From Nostoc linckia FACHB-104 (GTDB lineage Bacteria > Cyanobacteriota > Cyanobacteriia > Cyanobacteriales > Nostocaceae), in the NCBI RefSeq assembly GCF_014696615.1, contig NZ_JACJQJ010000027.1, positions 44,561 through 108,560 of the forward strand: 64,000 nucleotides of DNA, read 5' to 3'. Position 1 is the stretch's first letter, and each line of letters starts with the position of its first letter. Below, piece after piece: positions 17,508-26,477 of the stretch. The translations under genes were made by a program, and so were the position numbers. Below the pieces are notes generated by a model. That model ran no database searches. It was not told the DNA's origin and was given only the letters and a program-made list of their open reading frames with translations.

Positions 17508-17888
17508 TTAAGCATCTCCTAGCCTGTGAGCAAAACCGAAGTGACGAGATACCTTACCATCTTTGAGCCACCAAATATCACCAATAGCCCATTTACCTGT
17601 TTTGCGAGAAGTCATTGTTGTTTGGAAAGAAATTACATCTTGCGTTTCCAAAAAGTTGTAGAGAGGATCTACTTGAATTTCGCCTTGATATTCAAGATAA
17701 GCCTCAAAAACTTTGATTAATGCTTCTCTCCCCTTAATTACATTCGGTGGTGGAGTATCTAAAAAAGGAAAGGCATTATACAGAATTGCATCTTCTGTAT
17801 AAGTATTGGTCACCATACCAGTCACATCTTTAGTGACGAGGTAATTTATGTGTTCATCGAAAAACTGGCGGCCAGGTGTAGCAGTCAT
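17508..17888 (-). CDS. SnoaL-like protein, 126-aa type (copy 2)
   Basis: 126 aa. NTF2/SnoaL-like domain: GRQFFDEHINYLVTKDV, TYTEDAILYNAFPFLDTPP, GREALIKVFEAYLEYQGEI, and WWLKDGKVSRHFGFAHRLGD. It is a near duplicate of the protein encoded 52 bp upstream at 17941; the two differ at roughly twenty positions. SnoaL relatives are polyketide cyclases or hydroxylases, but the His/Asp pair cannot be assigned here. Probably cotranscribed with the other NTF2-like genes. Confidence 0.78.
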   Translation of the reverse strand: MTATPGRQFFDEHINYLVTKDVTGMVTNTYTEDAILYNAFPFLDTPPPNVIKGREALIKVFEAYLEYQGEIQVDPLYNFLETQDVISFQTTMTSRKTGKWAIGDIWWLKDGKVSRHFGFAHRLGDA

Positions 17889-17940
17889 GATTAAAGCATC
17901 CTTTGCTCAACAGTTAATTCAGCACCAGCCCAGATTGTTA

Positions 17941-18327
17941 TTAGGCATCTCCTAGCCTGTGAGCAAAACCAAAGTGACGAGATACCTTACCATCTTTGAG
18001 CACCCACACATCACCTACTGCCCACTTACCTGTTTTAGGGGAAGTAATTGTTGCTTGGAAGGAAATTACATCGTCAGTTTCTAAAAAGTTGTATAAAGAA
18101 TCAACTTGAATTTCACCTTGATACTCTAAGTAACCTTCAAAAGCTTTGATTAATGCTTCTCTTCCTTGAATTACATTTGGGGGTGGTGTATCTAAAAAAG
18201 GAAAAGCATTATACAAAATCGCGTCTTCTGTATAGGTATTGGTCACCATACCAACTACATCTTTGGCGACGATGTACTTCATGTGTTCATCGAAGAACTG
18301 GCGACCTGGTGTAGTAGTAGTACTCAT
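17941..18327 (-). CDS. SnoaL-like protein, 128-aa type (copy 1)
   Basis: 128 aa, almost identical in layout to the protein at 17508 (shared TPGRQFFDEH, TNTYTEDAILYNAFPFLDTP, YLEYQGEIQVD, GKVSRHFGFAHRLGDA). It differs mainly at the N-terminus (MSTTTT) and around the last strands (VWVLKDGK against IWWLKDGK). ATG at 18327. It follows the ThDP enzyme gene after a 130-bp gap that contains a tandem repeat. Function is inferred only from fold and context. Confidence 0.78.
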   Translation of the reverse strand: MSTTTTPGRQFFDEHMKYIVAKDVVGMVTNTYTEDAILYNAFPFLDTPPPNVIQGREALIKAFEGYLEYQGEIQVDSLYNFLETDDVISFQATITSPKTGKWAVGDVWVLKDGKVSRHFGFAHRLGDA

Positions 18328-18365
18328 ACTTAAGGCATCCTTATGAAACTAGATTCAAAATCGTA

Positions 18366-18403
18366 AATGGGGCATGGGGCATTGGGCATGGGGCATTGGG
18401 CAT
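18366..18403. repeat. Short tandem repeat (GGGGCAT/TGGGCAT heptads)
   Basis: About five degenerate heptads of the form GGGCATGGGGCATT lie between the ThDP enzyme gene and the first SnoaL-like gene. They belong to the STRR type found elsewhere in the window. Confidence 0.75.
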
Positions 18404-18459
18404 ATTTGATTTCTCCTCTGCGCCTCTGCTTCCTCTGCTCCCTTATCCCCTAGCTCCTT

Positions 18460-20166
18460 TTATTGACCACACCGAATCCCAATCATGTCAGGGCGAACAT
18501 CACCCTCTAAGACAACATCGATCAGGAAGGGCCCATTGTGTGCTAATGCCTGCTTAATTGCTGGGGCAATCTCTTCAGGCTTCTCTACTCTGACGGCTTC
18601 AACCCCCATTGAACGAGCCATTTCATCAAAGCGCAGCACTGGCTTAGACAAGTCAAAACTTATAGGAAAGTCATGCTTGGGTACACTTTGTTCTTGCCAG
18701 TAAGCTTGAATATTCAATTGCAATAGCTTGTAAGAACGATTATTGCAAATGATGAATATGGCATCTATATTATGACGAGCTGCTGTCCAGAGAGCTTGGA
18801 TGGTATACATCCCACCGCCATCACCTGTAAAGCCAATCACTTTCTTGTCAGGATTAGCCAATTTAGCACCAATTGCCCCAGGAATCCCTACCCCTAGAGA
18901 ACCTCCACGGGTGAGAAAATAATGATCCGGCAGGCTGGGTGGTTTATATCTGACGATATTGGGTGAAGAGGTCAAGGCTTCATCAAAGAAGATTGCATCT
19001 TCTGGTAACAGAGAGGCAAACTCTTCCATAAACCGAGAGAAATGCAGGGGAACTTGGTCTCGGACTGCTTTATCCGCTTCTAAGGCTGCGGCTATTTTTG
19101 CAGCTTTGGCCTTACCAATCTCTGCGGCTCTTGTTTGAGCTGCGCTTTGCTCTTCGGCAGTAACGATTTCTTTAATCGCATCTGCTAGTTTTGCTAACGT
19201 CAGTTTTGGATCGCAGACAATCCCCACATCTACTGGATGATTCTTAGCAATCTCATAGGCGTTCAAATCAATATGAATCACCTTTGCGCCGGGGGCAAAT
19301 ATATTCCCTAGTTCCGGAAAGACCTCTGGCACCATATATGTGCCACAAACTAGATTGACATCCCCTTTGGTGGTAATTGGCAGACTACTAGAGCCAAACA
19401 TATGCCCTGTCGCCCCTTGATATAGAGGGTGAGCATAGCTGATGTTGACTTCTCCAGAGTCTACATCCCAAACCTCTGCTCCTAGGAGTTCAGCAACTTT
19501 GGTTAACTCTGCCTGGGCTCCAGAATAAGCAACTCCATCACCAACAAAAATCATTGGTTTTTTGGCAGCTACTAGAGTTTTGGCTATTGCTTGAACAGTC
19601 TCATCGTCTGGTACTACACGAGTAGAGGGAGTTAAGGTTGGTATGATTGGCTCTACTATAGGCGCATCCAAAATATCTTGAGGAAGGCAGAGATAAACCG
19701 GCCCCATCGGTGGTGTAGAGGCAATCTTAATGGCTCGGCGGAGCATTCTCAGCAACGAAGAAGGCTCATTGACCGTGGCTGCCCATTTAGTAACGGGTTT
19801 GGCCATACCGACCAAATCCGCTGCCATTTGAGCATCCATTGCTGTATATTTGATGCCCGCATCTCCGCCAATGACTACCAAAGGGGCGTGACCACGCATG
19901 GCCTGATAGAGTGCGCCGATCGCATTACCTAAACCAACGCCACTATGAATTTGGACTAATGCTGGCTTTTTGGTAGCTCGAGCGTAACCATCGGCTGTCA
20001 TCACAGCGACGGTTTCTTGCAAAGTCAGAATGTACTTGAGATCGGGATATTCCCACAGGGCATCCAAAAAACCCTGTTCTACTGTACCAGGGTTACCAAA
20101 CATGTAATGGATGCCATCTGCGAGAAATTGCTCAAGAATGGCAAAACGACCAGTTTTTTGAGTCAT
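18460..20166 (-). CDS. Thiamine diphosphate-dependent enzyme, benzoylformate decarboxylase/acetolactate synthase-like
   Basis: 568 aa, full length with three domains. The N-terminal PYR domain has the catalytic Glu51 (LTLQETVAVMTADGYAR) and an active-site His in QIHSGVGLGNAIGAL. A central Rossmann-like domain follows (FVGDGVAYSGA). The C-terminal PP domain carries the ThDP motif GDGGGMYTIQALWTAARHNI...NN. The His and LWTAARHNIDAIFIICNN context resembles benzoylformate decarboxylase more than acetolactate synthase. Expected chemistry is decarboxylation of a 2-oxo acid and/or carboligation of the resulting aldehyde. It lies just downstream of the DJ-1/PfpI gene. ATG 20166. Confidence 0.85.
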   Translation of the reverse strand: MTQKTGRFAILEQFLADGIHYMFGNPGTVEQGFLDALWEYPDLKYILTLQETVAVMTADGYARATKKPALVQIHSGVGLGNAIGALYQAMRGHAPLVVIGGDAGIKYTAMDAQMAADLVGMAKPVTKWAATVNEPSSLLRMLRRAIKIASTPPMGPVYLCLPQDILDAPIVEPIIPTLTPSTRVVPDDETVQAIAKTLVAAKKPMIFVGDGVAYSGAQAELTKVAELLGAEVWDVDSGEVNISYAHPLYQGATGHMFGSSSLPITTKGDVNLVCGTYMVPEVFPELGNIFAPGAKVIHIDLNAYEIAKNHPVDVGIVCDPKLTLAKLADAIKEIVTAEEQSAAQTRAAEIGKAKAAKIAAALEADKAVRDQVPLHFSRFMEEFASLLPEDAIFFDEALTSSPNIVRYKPPSLPDHYFLTRGGSLGVGIPGAIGAKLANPDKKVIGFTGDGGGMYTIQALWTAARHNIDAIFIICNNRSYKLLQLNIQAYWQEQSVPKHDFPISFDLSKPVLRFDEMARSMGVEAVRVEKPEEIAPAIKQALAHNGPFLIDVVLEGDVRPDMIGIRCGQ

Positions 20167-20233
20167 GGATTCTGTCGTTATTAGTGCTTAGGTCATTGAT
20201 TGGTCTTGTTTTAATAGCAAAGACTAATCAGGA

Positions 20234-21100
20234 TTACCATCCATAACGTGTAAGTCCTTTCTCTAGGACTTCTACTAATATCCGACCGCACTCAACAGAA
20301 GAAGCTGTAGAACGACTGGTAATGAAAGGATAATCGACTAAAACGGAGGTTTGGTGACCAACGTTACCAATAAAGGCTCCATCGGGGCCAACAGCGTCAC
20401 GAAGAATAAATTCTAGAGGGTAGAATGGAGGGCCAAAATTAATGTAGCCGTCGCCAAATCCCTTTTTGGAGCCATCAATGGCGTGAGGCCCTTCAAATCC
20501 GGTACCGTCTAGGTAGTCGTAATCAATTGGGTGCCCAGTAACGTGCTTGCCCCAAATCAAGCTCTTCTTCTCGCGGAAGTCTCTAGCAAATGCTAGACAG
20601 GTAACTCCATAACACTCAGCAGCAATGGGTTTGTTGAGTTTGACAAAGCCAAGGATCAGCTCGTGTAGACGGGAATTATTAGCTAAATCAATGAGCGCGC
20701 CACTACCACCAACAATCACTAGAGCGTCGTAATTGACTAGTTCTTCCGCAATAATTTTGTCTATTTTTTGGTAGTAGGCTTCCATATCTCTTAGATATGT
20801 AGGAGAGCTAGGATATGCTCTTAGAGGAAACCAATCAGCTAAACTCTTAGGACTGTCGAGTCTGTCTGACTCATGGACGCGGACGGTCTTTGCTCCCATT
20901 TCTTCCGAGGTAACGCCACGTCCTAATGGGGGATCAATATAACCAGGTGCACAGCTTACAGATAGTGGTGTTGGCTTTTTGCCGTTGGGGGTGACAAAGG
21001 TGATGTTATATCCAGCAGCATCACATGCCTCTAAGGGCCCAATGAGTTCTTCGCCCCAGTAGCCCCACTCTGAAATGATAAAGAGAACATTTTTTGTCAT
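20234..21100 (-). CDS. DJ-1/PfpI superfamily protein
   Basis: 288 aa. Type 1 glutamine-amidotransferase-like fold: VLFIISEWGYWGEELIGPL at the N-terminus, VIVGGSGALIDLANN, and a nucleophile-elbow Cys in AAECYGVTCLAF. The protein is longer than DJ-1 (about 190 aa) and near the size of Hsp31-type members with inserts. Family roles include glyoxalase/deglycase, isonitrile hydratase and chaperone activity; which applies is unknown. It is the first gene of the minus-strand cluster, with 67 bp to the ThDP enzyme gene and 2 kb of noncoding DNA upstream. Confidence 0.82.
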   Translation of the reverse strand: MTKNVLFIISEWGYWGEELIGPLEACDAAGYNITFVTPNGKKPTPLSVSCAPGYIDPPLGRGVTSEEMGAKTVRVHESDRLDSPKSLADWFPLRAYPSSPTYLRDMEAYYQKIDKIIAEELVNYDALVIVGGSGALIDLANNSRLHELILGFVKLNKPIAAECYGVTCLAFARDFREKKSLIWGKHVTGHPIDYDYLDGTGFEGPHAIDGSKKGFGDGYINFGPPFYPLEFILRDAVGPDGAFIGNVGHQTSVLVDYPFITSRSTASSVECGRILVEVLEKGLTRYGW

Positions 21101-23155
21101 TGTCTTATTTCCTTGTTACGGCTCACAGAAATAGAAATATCACAGTTATGGTATTTATAGTTACAGGTTGTTAGTGAAAAATCCCAGGTTTTTCTCAGCA
21201 GCCTGTTGTGACTATACCACCCTTGCTGGAGATACCACTGCGCCCTCTGTCCCACTCCTGTTAGAAGCAGCTGAGTCGCTAGTTATCCTTTGGAGGACAT
21301 GCATCTACAGCTTTGATACTTTAAGAAAAGTTGATTTTTGGGATTGAGAGAAAGCCCACTAGATTATTGGCTTACATGGGTAAACCCTTAAGCCAGACAG
21401 CAGCTATCTTGAGTGTTTAAGCAGGCAACCTATAAGCCTACACTTGCGTCTTTTGTGATTCCGTAAATTACCTCGAGTTATAAAACTTATTTTGCTGGAG
21501 AGTAATTTTTAAAACACGCTACTAGAATAATATTTAGTTCTATGTTTTGTCCAATAAGATTCTTAATTTTTTATGTAAATTAGGATTTTTTCTTAGAGAT
21601 AACAAATTGTAAAAATTTCTTGTCATCTGACTCAACTTTGTTATTGGCTATTTTGAGTTCCAACATCTAGGGCAAGATGCGATCGCTTGTTAATAGACTG
21701 ACTTGATCAATAATTAAAACAGAAAACTTGTAGAAATAACTATTTTCGCATAAATCTCATTCAGAAGTATAGCAGAGATATTCATTTATTCTTATAGATG
21801 AATTTATAAAATAGTTAACATCGCTAGATAGAAATATAGTTAAATTTGTGTTTTCAGAACTACCGAAGAAAGGCAGATTACAGATTGATTGTAGAAACCT
21901 ATACTGAAGAAAAAATCTGTTAATGCTTCTAGCAAGGGCATCTTGAGCTTGATAAATCTCTTAATGCACTTGTTTTTTTACTTTGCATCTTAACTTTTTG
22001 CTGACAAAAGCTAGGGAAGCTAGGAAATGTAGATTACTAGAGTTGTAATATAATTTTGTCTTCCCCGCAGGAATTTTATATATAGGCTGGCTTCTCAAGA
22101 AAGATATTTAAGTTAATCTTTTTTTAACCTTTAATGTAGAGTTTGTTTAACCAAACTATGGGGCTATTTAATTAATCTTGAATTGATTAAACTGTCACCA
22201 CATCTGAAAAGGTTTTTCTATTGTATTGATGCGTTTTAGTCTGCTGATACCGAAGGCTTGAGCAGTTTATGTCCTGTAATTGACAGTGCTAGAAGTCAAA
22301 AATAAATAGCCAAGATGAACTTTCATATCTCGAAAAATCTCTTTGAAGAGAGCAATGATATATAAAAATGCTATTTGATTTTTTAAATCACTTGCTGATT
22401 AAGACAGTAGAAAGCAGATATATTAATATTTATTGATATGGTAAAAATCTGTATATTTGATGTATTTGCCCATAATATGGCAAATGTGACTAAAAATATC
22501 AATCCCAATATTGCCGAAAATATTACATTGATATTGCTGATGGCAACGATGGAAGTTTAAAAAATTAGTAATTGAGAGTAGTTTTAGGGCTGATAGTAGG
22601 GACACATACATGTATGCCTCTACCTACGTACTTGATTTGACTAGCATCAACATCTCTTTGGTATAAAACAAAACTTGTAGATAAATATTGATCAATACTC
22701 AGTACAAACTTCAAATTTACCTTGACAGAGAATAATTGATGATTTAGGTTTGTCCCTATCTTTTTGAGTTCTTGTTTTACTGAGTGCGATCGCATTTAAT
22801 TTCTAGATTGCTAAAAAAACTTGCTGTTGGGGTGGCGATCGCACTTAAGACGTATATTTAATCACATCTCAAAAAAATTCTGATGAGGCATTTTCCCTTG
22901 TCTGGCTATCAAATGTATCAAAAGTTATAGTTAAGCTGCAATTATTTGAGGACTTCCAGAAAATAAATTATGCAATGAGTCAAAGCAATTCTCATCATAA
23001 AATTCTTCCTCCCCTGTTTCCTCTGCTCAAGGTAGCGATTAGTCCGTTGTAGCGGGGAATTTCTGCATCAGCGATCGCTGGCTCTGCCTTTACCCCCATT
23101 TCTCAGAACATAGATAATATAGAAAAGTAGATAAAGCTTAAAAAATATTTACCTA
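21101..23155. other. 2-kb AT-rich intergenic region without a recognised gene
   Basis: Both strands are rich in stops. It separates the divergent DJ-1 gene (minus) and BT1 transporter gene (plus). It contains several HIP1-like octamers and, at about 22948-22972, GAGGACTTCCAGAAAATAAA, a single end of the GGACTTCC repeat family also found at 45138, 53361 and 55534. Promoters for both flanking genes must lie here but none stands out. Confidence 0.6.
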
Positions 23156-24583
23156 ATGCTGATTCACTCCTCTGGCTTGTCCAAGGTCAAAGACTCAGTA
23201 AAACAGAAAATTTTCTTCGGCCATGAACCCAGTGCCGAGTTAATCGCCATTCTTACGGTCTACTTTGTCCAAGGAATTTTAGGGTTGGCGCGTCTAGCCG
23301 TCAGCTTTTTCCTCAAAGATGAACTGTTGCTGAGTCCCACCCAAGTGTCGGCACTATTAGGAATAGTTGCCTTACCTTGGATTATCAAGCCAGTATTTGG
23401 TTTTATCTCTGATGGCTTGCCCATTTTTGGCTATCGCCGCCGCCCATATCTCATTTTATCGGGGATCTTGGGAACAATTTCCTGGATAAGCCTCGCAACA
23501 TTAGTTCATACTACCTGGGCTGCGACGCTAGCGATCGCCTTGGGGTCACTTTCTGTTGCGGTCAGTGATGTGATCGTTGACTCCCTAGTAGTCGAACGCG
23601 CCAGAGCAGAATCTCAAGCCGATGCAGGTTCACTACAATCTATTTGCTGGGGTGCTTCTGCATTTGGTGGTTTGATTACAGCATATTTTAGCGGCTGGCT
23701 GCTAGAGCATTTCTCTACACACACTGTATTTTTAATTACCGCCGTTTTTCCCCTGTTGGTTTCGGCTGTAGCTTGGTTAATTGCCGAATCCCCTGTGAGC
23801 AAAAGTGCGGAAAATTCCCATGAAAATAACAGTGTCAGCATCAAGCATCAACTGAGACAACTCCGCCAAGCCGTTACCCAAAAAGCAATTTGGCTACCAA
23901 CAGCATTTGTCTTTATCTGGCAAGCTACACCAACTGCTGACTCAGCCTTTTTCTTCTTCACCACCAATGAATTGCACTTTGCACCAGAATTTTTGGGACG
24001 GGTGCGCCTAGTCACAAATCTTGCTTCTTTAGTAGGGATTTGGATTTTTCAGCGATACCTGAAAAGCTTACCTTTTCGCGTCATCTTTGGTTGGAGTACG
24101 GTGCTGTCAGCAGCTTTAGGAATGACAATGCTGCTATTAGTCACCCATACAAACCGCGCTTTAGGTATAGATGACCATTGGTTTAGTTTAGGTGATAGCT
24201 TAATTCTCACAGTCATGGGGCAAATTGCCTATATGCCTGTATTGGTACTTGCAGCCAGACTTTGTCCCCCTGGAGTAGAAGCGACATTATTTGCTTTATT
24301 AATGTCGGTTTCCAATTTAGCAGGAATGGTTTCCTATGAATTTGGGGCCATTATCATGCATTGGCTGGGAATCACAGAAACTAATTTTGATTCTCTGTGG
24401 TTGTTAGTGACGATTACTAACCTCAGCACTCTGTTACCACTACCATTTCTCAAGTGGTTACCAGCAGCAGAAGACCAAAACCAAATTTCCACAACATTAC
24501 AACCAGCCTCAGCAACTCAAGGGGAGCAATTTTTACCTGAGTTGATAACTGACGTTGAGGCTACCATCACCCGAGTTAACTGA
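23156..24583 (+). CDS. BT1-family (folate/biopterin-type) MFS transporter
   Basis: 475 aa with about 12 hydrophobic segments. The motifs PWIIKPVFGFISDGLPIFGYRRRPYL, VAVSDVIVDSLVVERAR and LQSICWGASAFGGL are characteristic of the BT1/FBT transporter family, whose cyanobacterial and plastid members carry folates or related pteridines. The protein is located in the inner or thylakoid membrane. It lies 131 bp upstream of the carotenoid oxygenase gene in the same direction. No strong ribosome-binding site precedes ATG 23156. The substrate is inferred from family only. Confidence 0.82.
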   Translation: MLIHSSGLSKVKDSVKQKIFFGHEPSAELIAILTVYFVQGILGLARLAVSFFLKDELLLSPTQVSALLGIVALPWIIKPVFGFISDGLPIFGYRRRPYLILSGILGTISWISLATLVHTTWAATLAIALGSLSVAVSDVIVDSLVVERARAESQADAGSLQSICWGASAFGGLITAYFSGWLLEHFSTHTVFLITAVFPLLVSAVAWLIAESPVSKSAENSHENNSVSIKHQLRQLRQAVTQKAIWLPTAFVFIWQATPTADSAFFFFTTNELHFAPEFLGRVRLVTNLASLVGIWIFQRYLKSLPFRVIFGWSTVLSAALGMTMLLLVTHTNRALGIDDHWFSLGDSLILTVMGQIAYMPVLVLAARLCPPGVEATLFALLMSVSNLAGMVSYEFGAIIMHWLGITETNFDSLWLLVTITNLSTLLPLPFLKWLPAAEDQNQISTTLQPASATQGEQFLPELITDVEATITRVN

Positions 24584-24714
24584 AGGCTGAAGTCAGAAGT
24601 CGGAAGTGTGAAATTACTTCGCTTAACAAGACATAACGCATTAGTGCCGATTTAAGCGTTGATCGATTCTGACTTCATTCTTTATCCTTCATCTTTTTTA
24701 AGAAAATATAGCAG

Positions 24715-26214
24715 ATGCAGAGTTCAAAAATTTCAGAAAACGCAATTTTAGAAAAATCCTACAATCGCGAAGATTGGCAGGGGGGATATCAATCTTTAAA
24801 GCAAGAATTTGATTATTGGATTGATGATATAGAAGGAGAAATTCCCCCAGAACTGCAAGGTACACTATTTAGAAACGGCCCTGGTTTACTCGATATCAAC
24901 GGTCAACAGATTCATCACCCCTTTGATGGTGATGGTATGATTAGCCGCATCAGCTTTATTAACGGGCGCGCTCACTTTCGCAATCGCTTTATTCACACAG
25001 CTGGCTATTTAGCTGAACAAAAAGCCGGAAAAATTCTTTATCGTGGTGCATTTGGCACTCAAAAACCAGGCGGTTGGCTAGCTAATATCTTTGATTTCAA
25101 AATCAAAGATATTGCTAACACCAATGTTATTTATTGGGGCGGTAAACTGTTGGCACTGTGGGAAGCCGCTGAACCCTACCGCCTCGACCCTTACACCTTG
25201 GAAACCTTGGGAAGGGAATATTTCAATGATGTATTATCAACAGGTGAAGCGTTTAGCGCTCATCCCCGCCTTGACCCCAGTTGCAACCAAGATAATGGCG
25301 CGCCTTGTTTAGTTAATTTTTCAATTCAGCCGGGACTATCTACCAAAATTACGATTTTTGAACTTAACCCAGCAGGGGAAATTATCAGAAAACACGCTCA
25401 TAGTGTGCCGGGTTTCTGCTTTATTCACGATTTTGTAATTACGCCAAATTACTGCATATTCTTACAAAATCCTGTGACTTTCAATCCCTTACCTTTTGTT
25501 TTGGGCATCCGTTCGGCTGGGGAATGTATCAAGTTTCAGTCAAATCAGCCAACGCAGATCATAGTTATTCCCCGCGATCCTCAAACTGCGACCACAGGTA
25601 TTAAAGTTCTAGAAACTCAATCAGGTTTCATCTTTCATCACGTCAATGCTTTTGAGGTGGGAGATGAAATTATCATTGACTCAATTTGCTACGATTCCTT
25701 ATCACAAGTCGAACCCGAAAGCGATTTTCGCCAAGTTAACTTTGACGCACTTGCACCAGGACAACTCTGGCGGTTTGCACTACAACTGCAGAATGGCACA
25801 GTCCAAAGACAATTAATAGAAAGCCGTTGCTGTGAATTTCCTACTATTCATCCAGATAACGTAGGTCAACAATATCGTTATCTATATATAGGTGCAGCTC
25901 ATGGAGAAACAGGTAATGCTCCTTTACAAGCAATTTTGAAAATCGATTTAGATTCTGGTGAAAGACAACTTTGGAGTGCTGCACCCCGCGGTTTTACAGG
26001 CGAGCCAATTTTTGTCCCCCGTCCTAATTCTCAAACAGAAGATGACGGCTGGCTATTGGCTTTAGTTTATGATGCTGCTCATCAGCGCTCAGATGTGGTA
26101 ATCTTGGATGCACGCGATTTGCATAAAGGTGCGATCGCGCGTTTGCATCTCCAGCATCATATCCCCTACGGTTTGCATGGCAGTTTTACGCCTGAGGTAT
26201 TTATACAAGGCTAA
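24715..26214 (+). CDS. Carotenoid cleavage oxygenase (apocarotenoid 15,15'-oxygenase-like)
   Basis: 499 aa, RPE65/CCD family seven-bladed propeller. The four iron-ligand histidines are all present: His183 (SAHPRLDP), His238 (FIHDFVIT), His308 or 309 (FHHVNAF) and His488 (GLHGSF). They align with the ligand positions of Synechocystis ACO. Typical blade motifs GTLFRNGPG, FDGDGMI and GEPIFVPRP are visible. The enzyme splits a C=C bond of (apo)carotenoids with O2, giving retinal-type products. A strong terminator hairpin follows the stop, so it ends a transcription unit that may include the BT1 transporter. Confidence 0.9.
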   Translation: MQSSKISENAILEKSYNREDWQGGYQSLKQEFDYWIDDIEGEIPPELQGTLFRNGPGLLDINGQQIHHPFDGDGMISRISFINGRAHFRNRFIHTAGYLAEQKAGKILYRGAFGTQKPGGWLANIFDFKIKDIANTNVIYWGGKLLALWEAAEPYRLDPYTLETLGREYFNDVLSTGEAFSAHPRLDPSCNQDNGAPCLVNFSIQPGLSTKITIFELNPAGEIIRKHAHSVPGFCFIHDFVITPNYCIFLQNPVTFNPLPFVLGIRSAGECIKFQSNQPTQIIVIPRDPQTATTGIKVLETQSGFIFHHVNAFEVGDEIIIDSICYDSLSQVEPESDFRQVNFDALAPGQLWRFALQLQNGTVQRQLIESRCCEFPTIHPDNVGQQYRYLYIGAAHGETGNAPLQAILKIDLDSGERQLWSAAPRGFTGEPIFVPRPNSQTEDDGWLLALVYDAAHQRSDVVILDARDLHKGAIARLHLQHHIPYGLHGSFTPEVFIQG

Positions 26215-26241
26215 TTCTGGAAACGCGATCGCAGTATCACC

Positions 26242-26280
26242 AAGGAACACAGATTTTCTGTTCTGTGTTCCTTTGGCTTT
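26242..26280 (+). terminator. Intrinsic terminator after the carotenoid oxygenase gene
   Basis: A perfect 12-bp stem, AAGGAACACAGA (26242-26253) and TCTGTGTTCCTT (26262-26273), encloses an 8-nt loop and is followed by T-rich sequence. It lies about 30 bp after the stop codon. Confidence 0.8.
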
Positions 26281-26364
26281 TAATGCATAAACTTCAAATA
26301 AAATTGTAACAAAAACTACAAATTTTCTGATTTCTTTATAAGAAAGGATAAGCTAGGCATATAT

Positions 26365-26426
26365 CAATACTGGTCGGTTAAAGGGGAAAGGAAAAGAAAA
26401 ATCCATTAACCTTTAGCCTTTCCCCA
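26365..26426. repeat. Short copy of the CAATACT/GGTTAAG repeat family
   Basis: The sequence starts CAATACTGGTCGGTTAAAGG and runs into a purine-rich arm and a CCTTTAGCCTTTCCCC arm that can fold back. It lies just upstream of the glutamate dehydrogenase gene and may influence its leader. Confidence 0.6.
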
Positions 26427-26477
26427 GACATATATATATTCCGGTTCGCAAAGATACCGCGATTGGGAGAAAATTTT

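Noticed and set aside
18460..20166. Call as ScyA of a scytonemin cluster
   Set aside because: The other scytonemin genes (scyB, scyC, scyD-F) are not adjacent, and the active-site context is closer to benzoylformate decarboxylase.
22423..22795. Two small overlapping minus-strand open frames in the 2-kb gap
   Set aside because: Composition is Ile/Tyr/Cys-rich and AT-driven, no ribosome-binding site, no recognisable motif; they look like chance frames.
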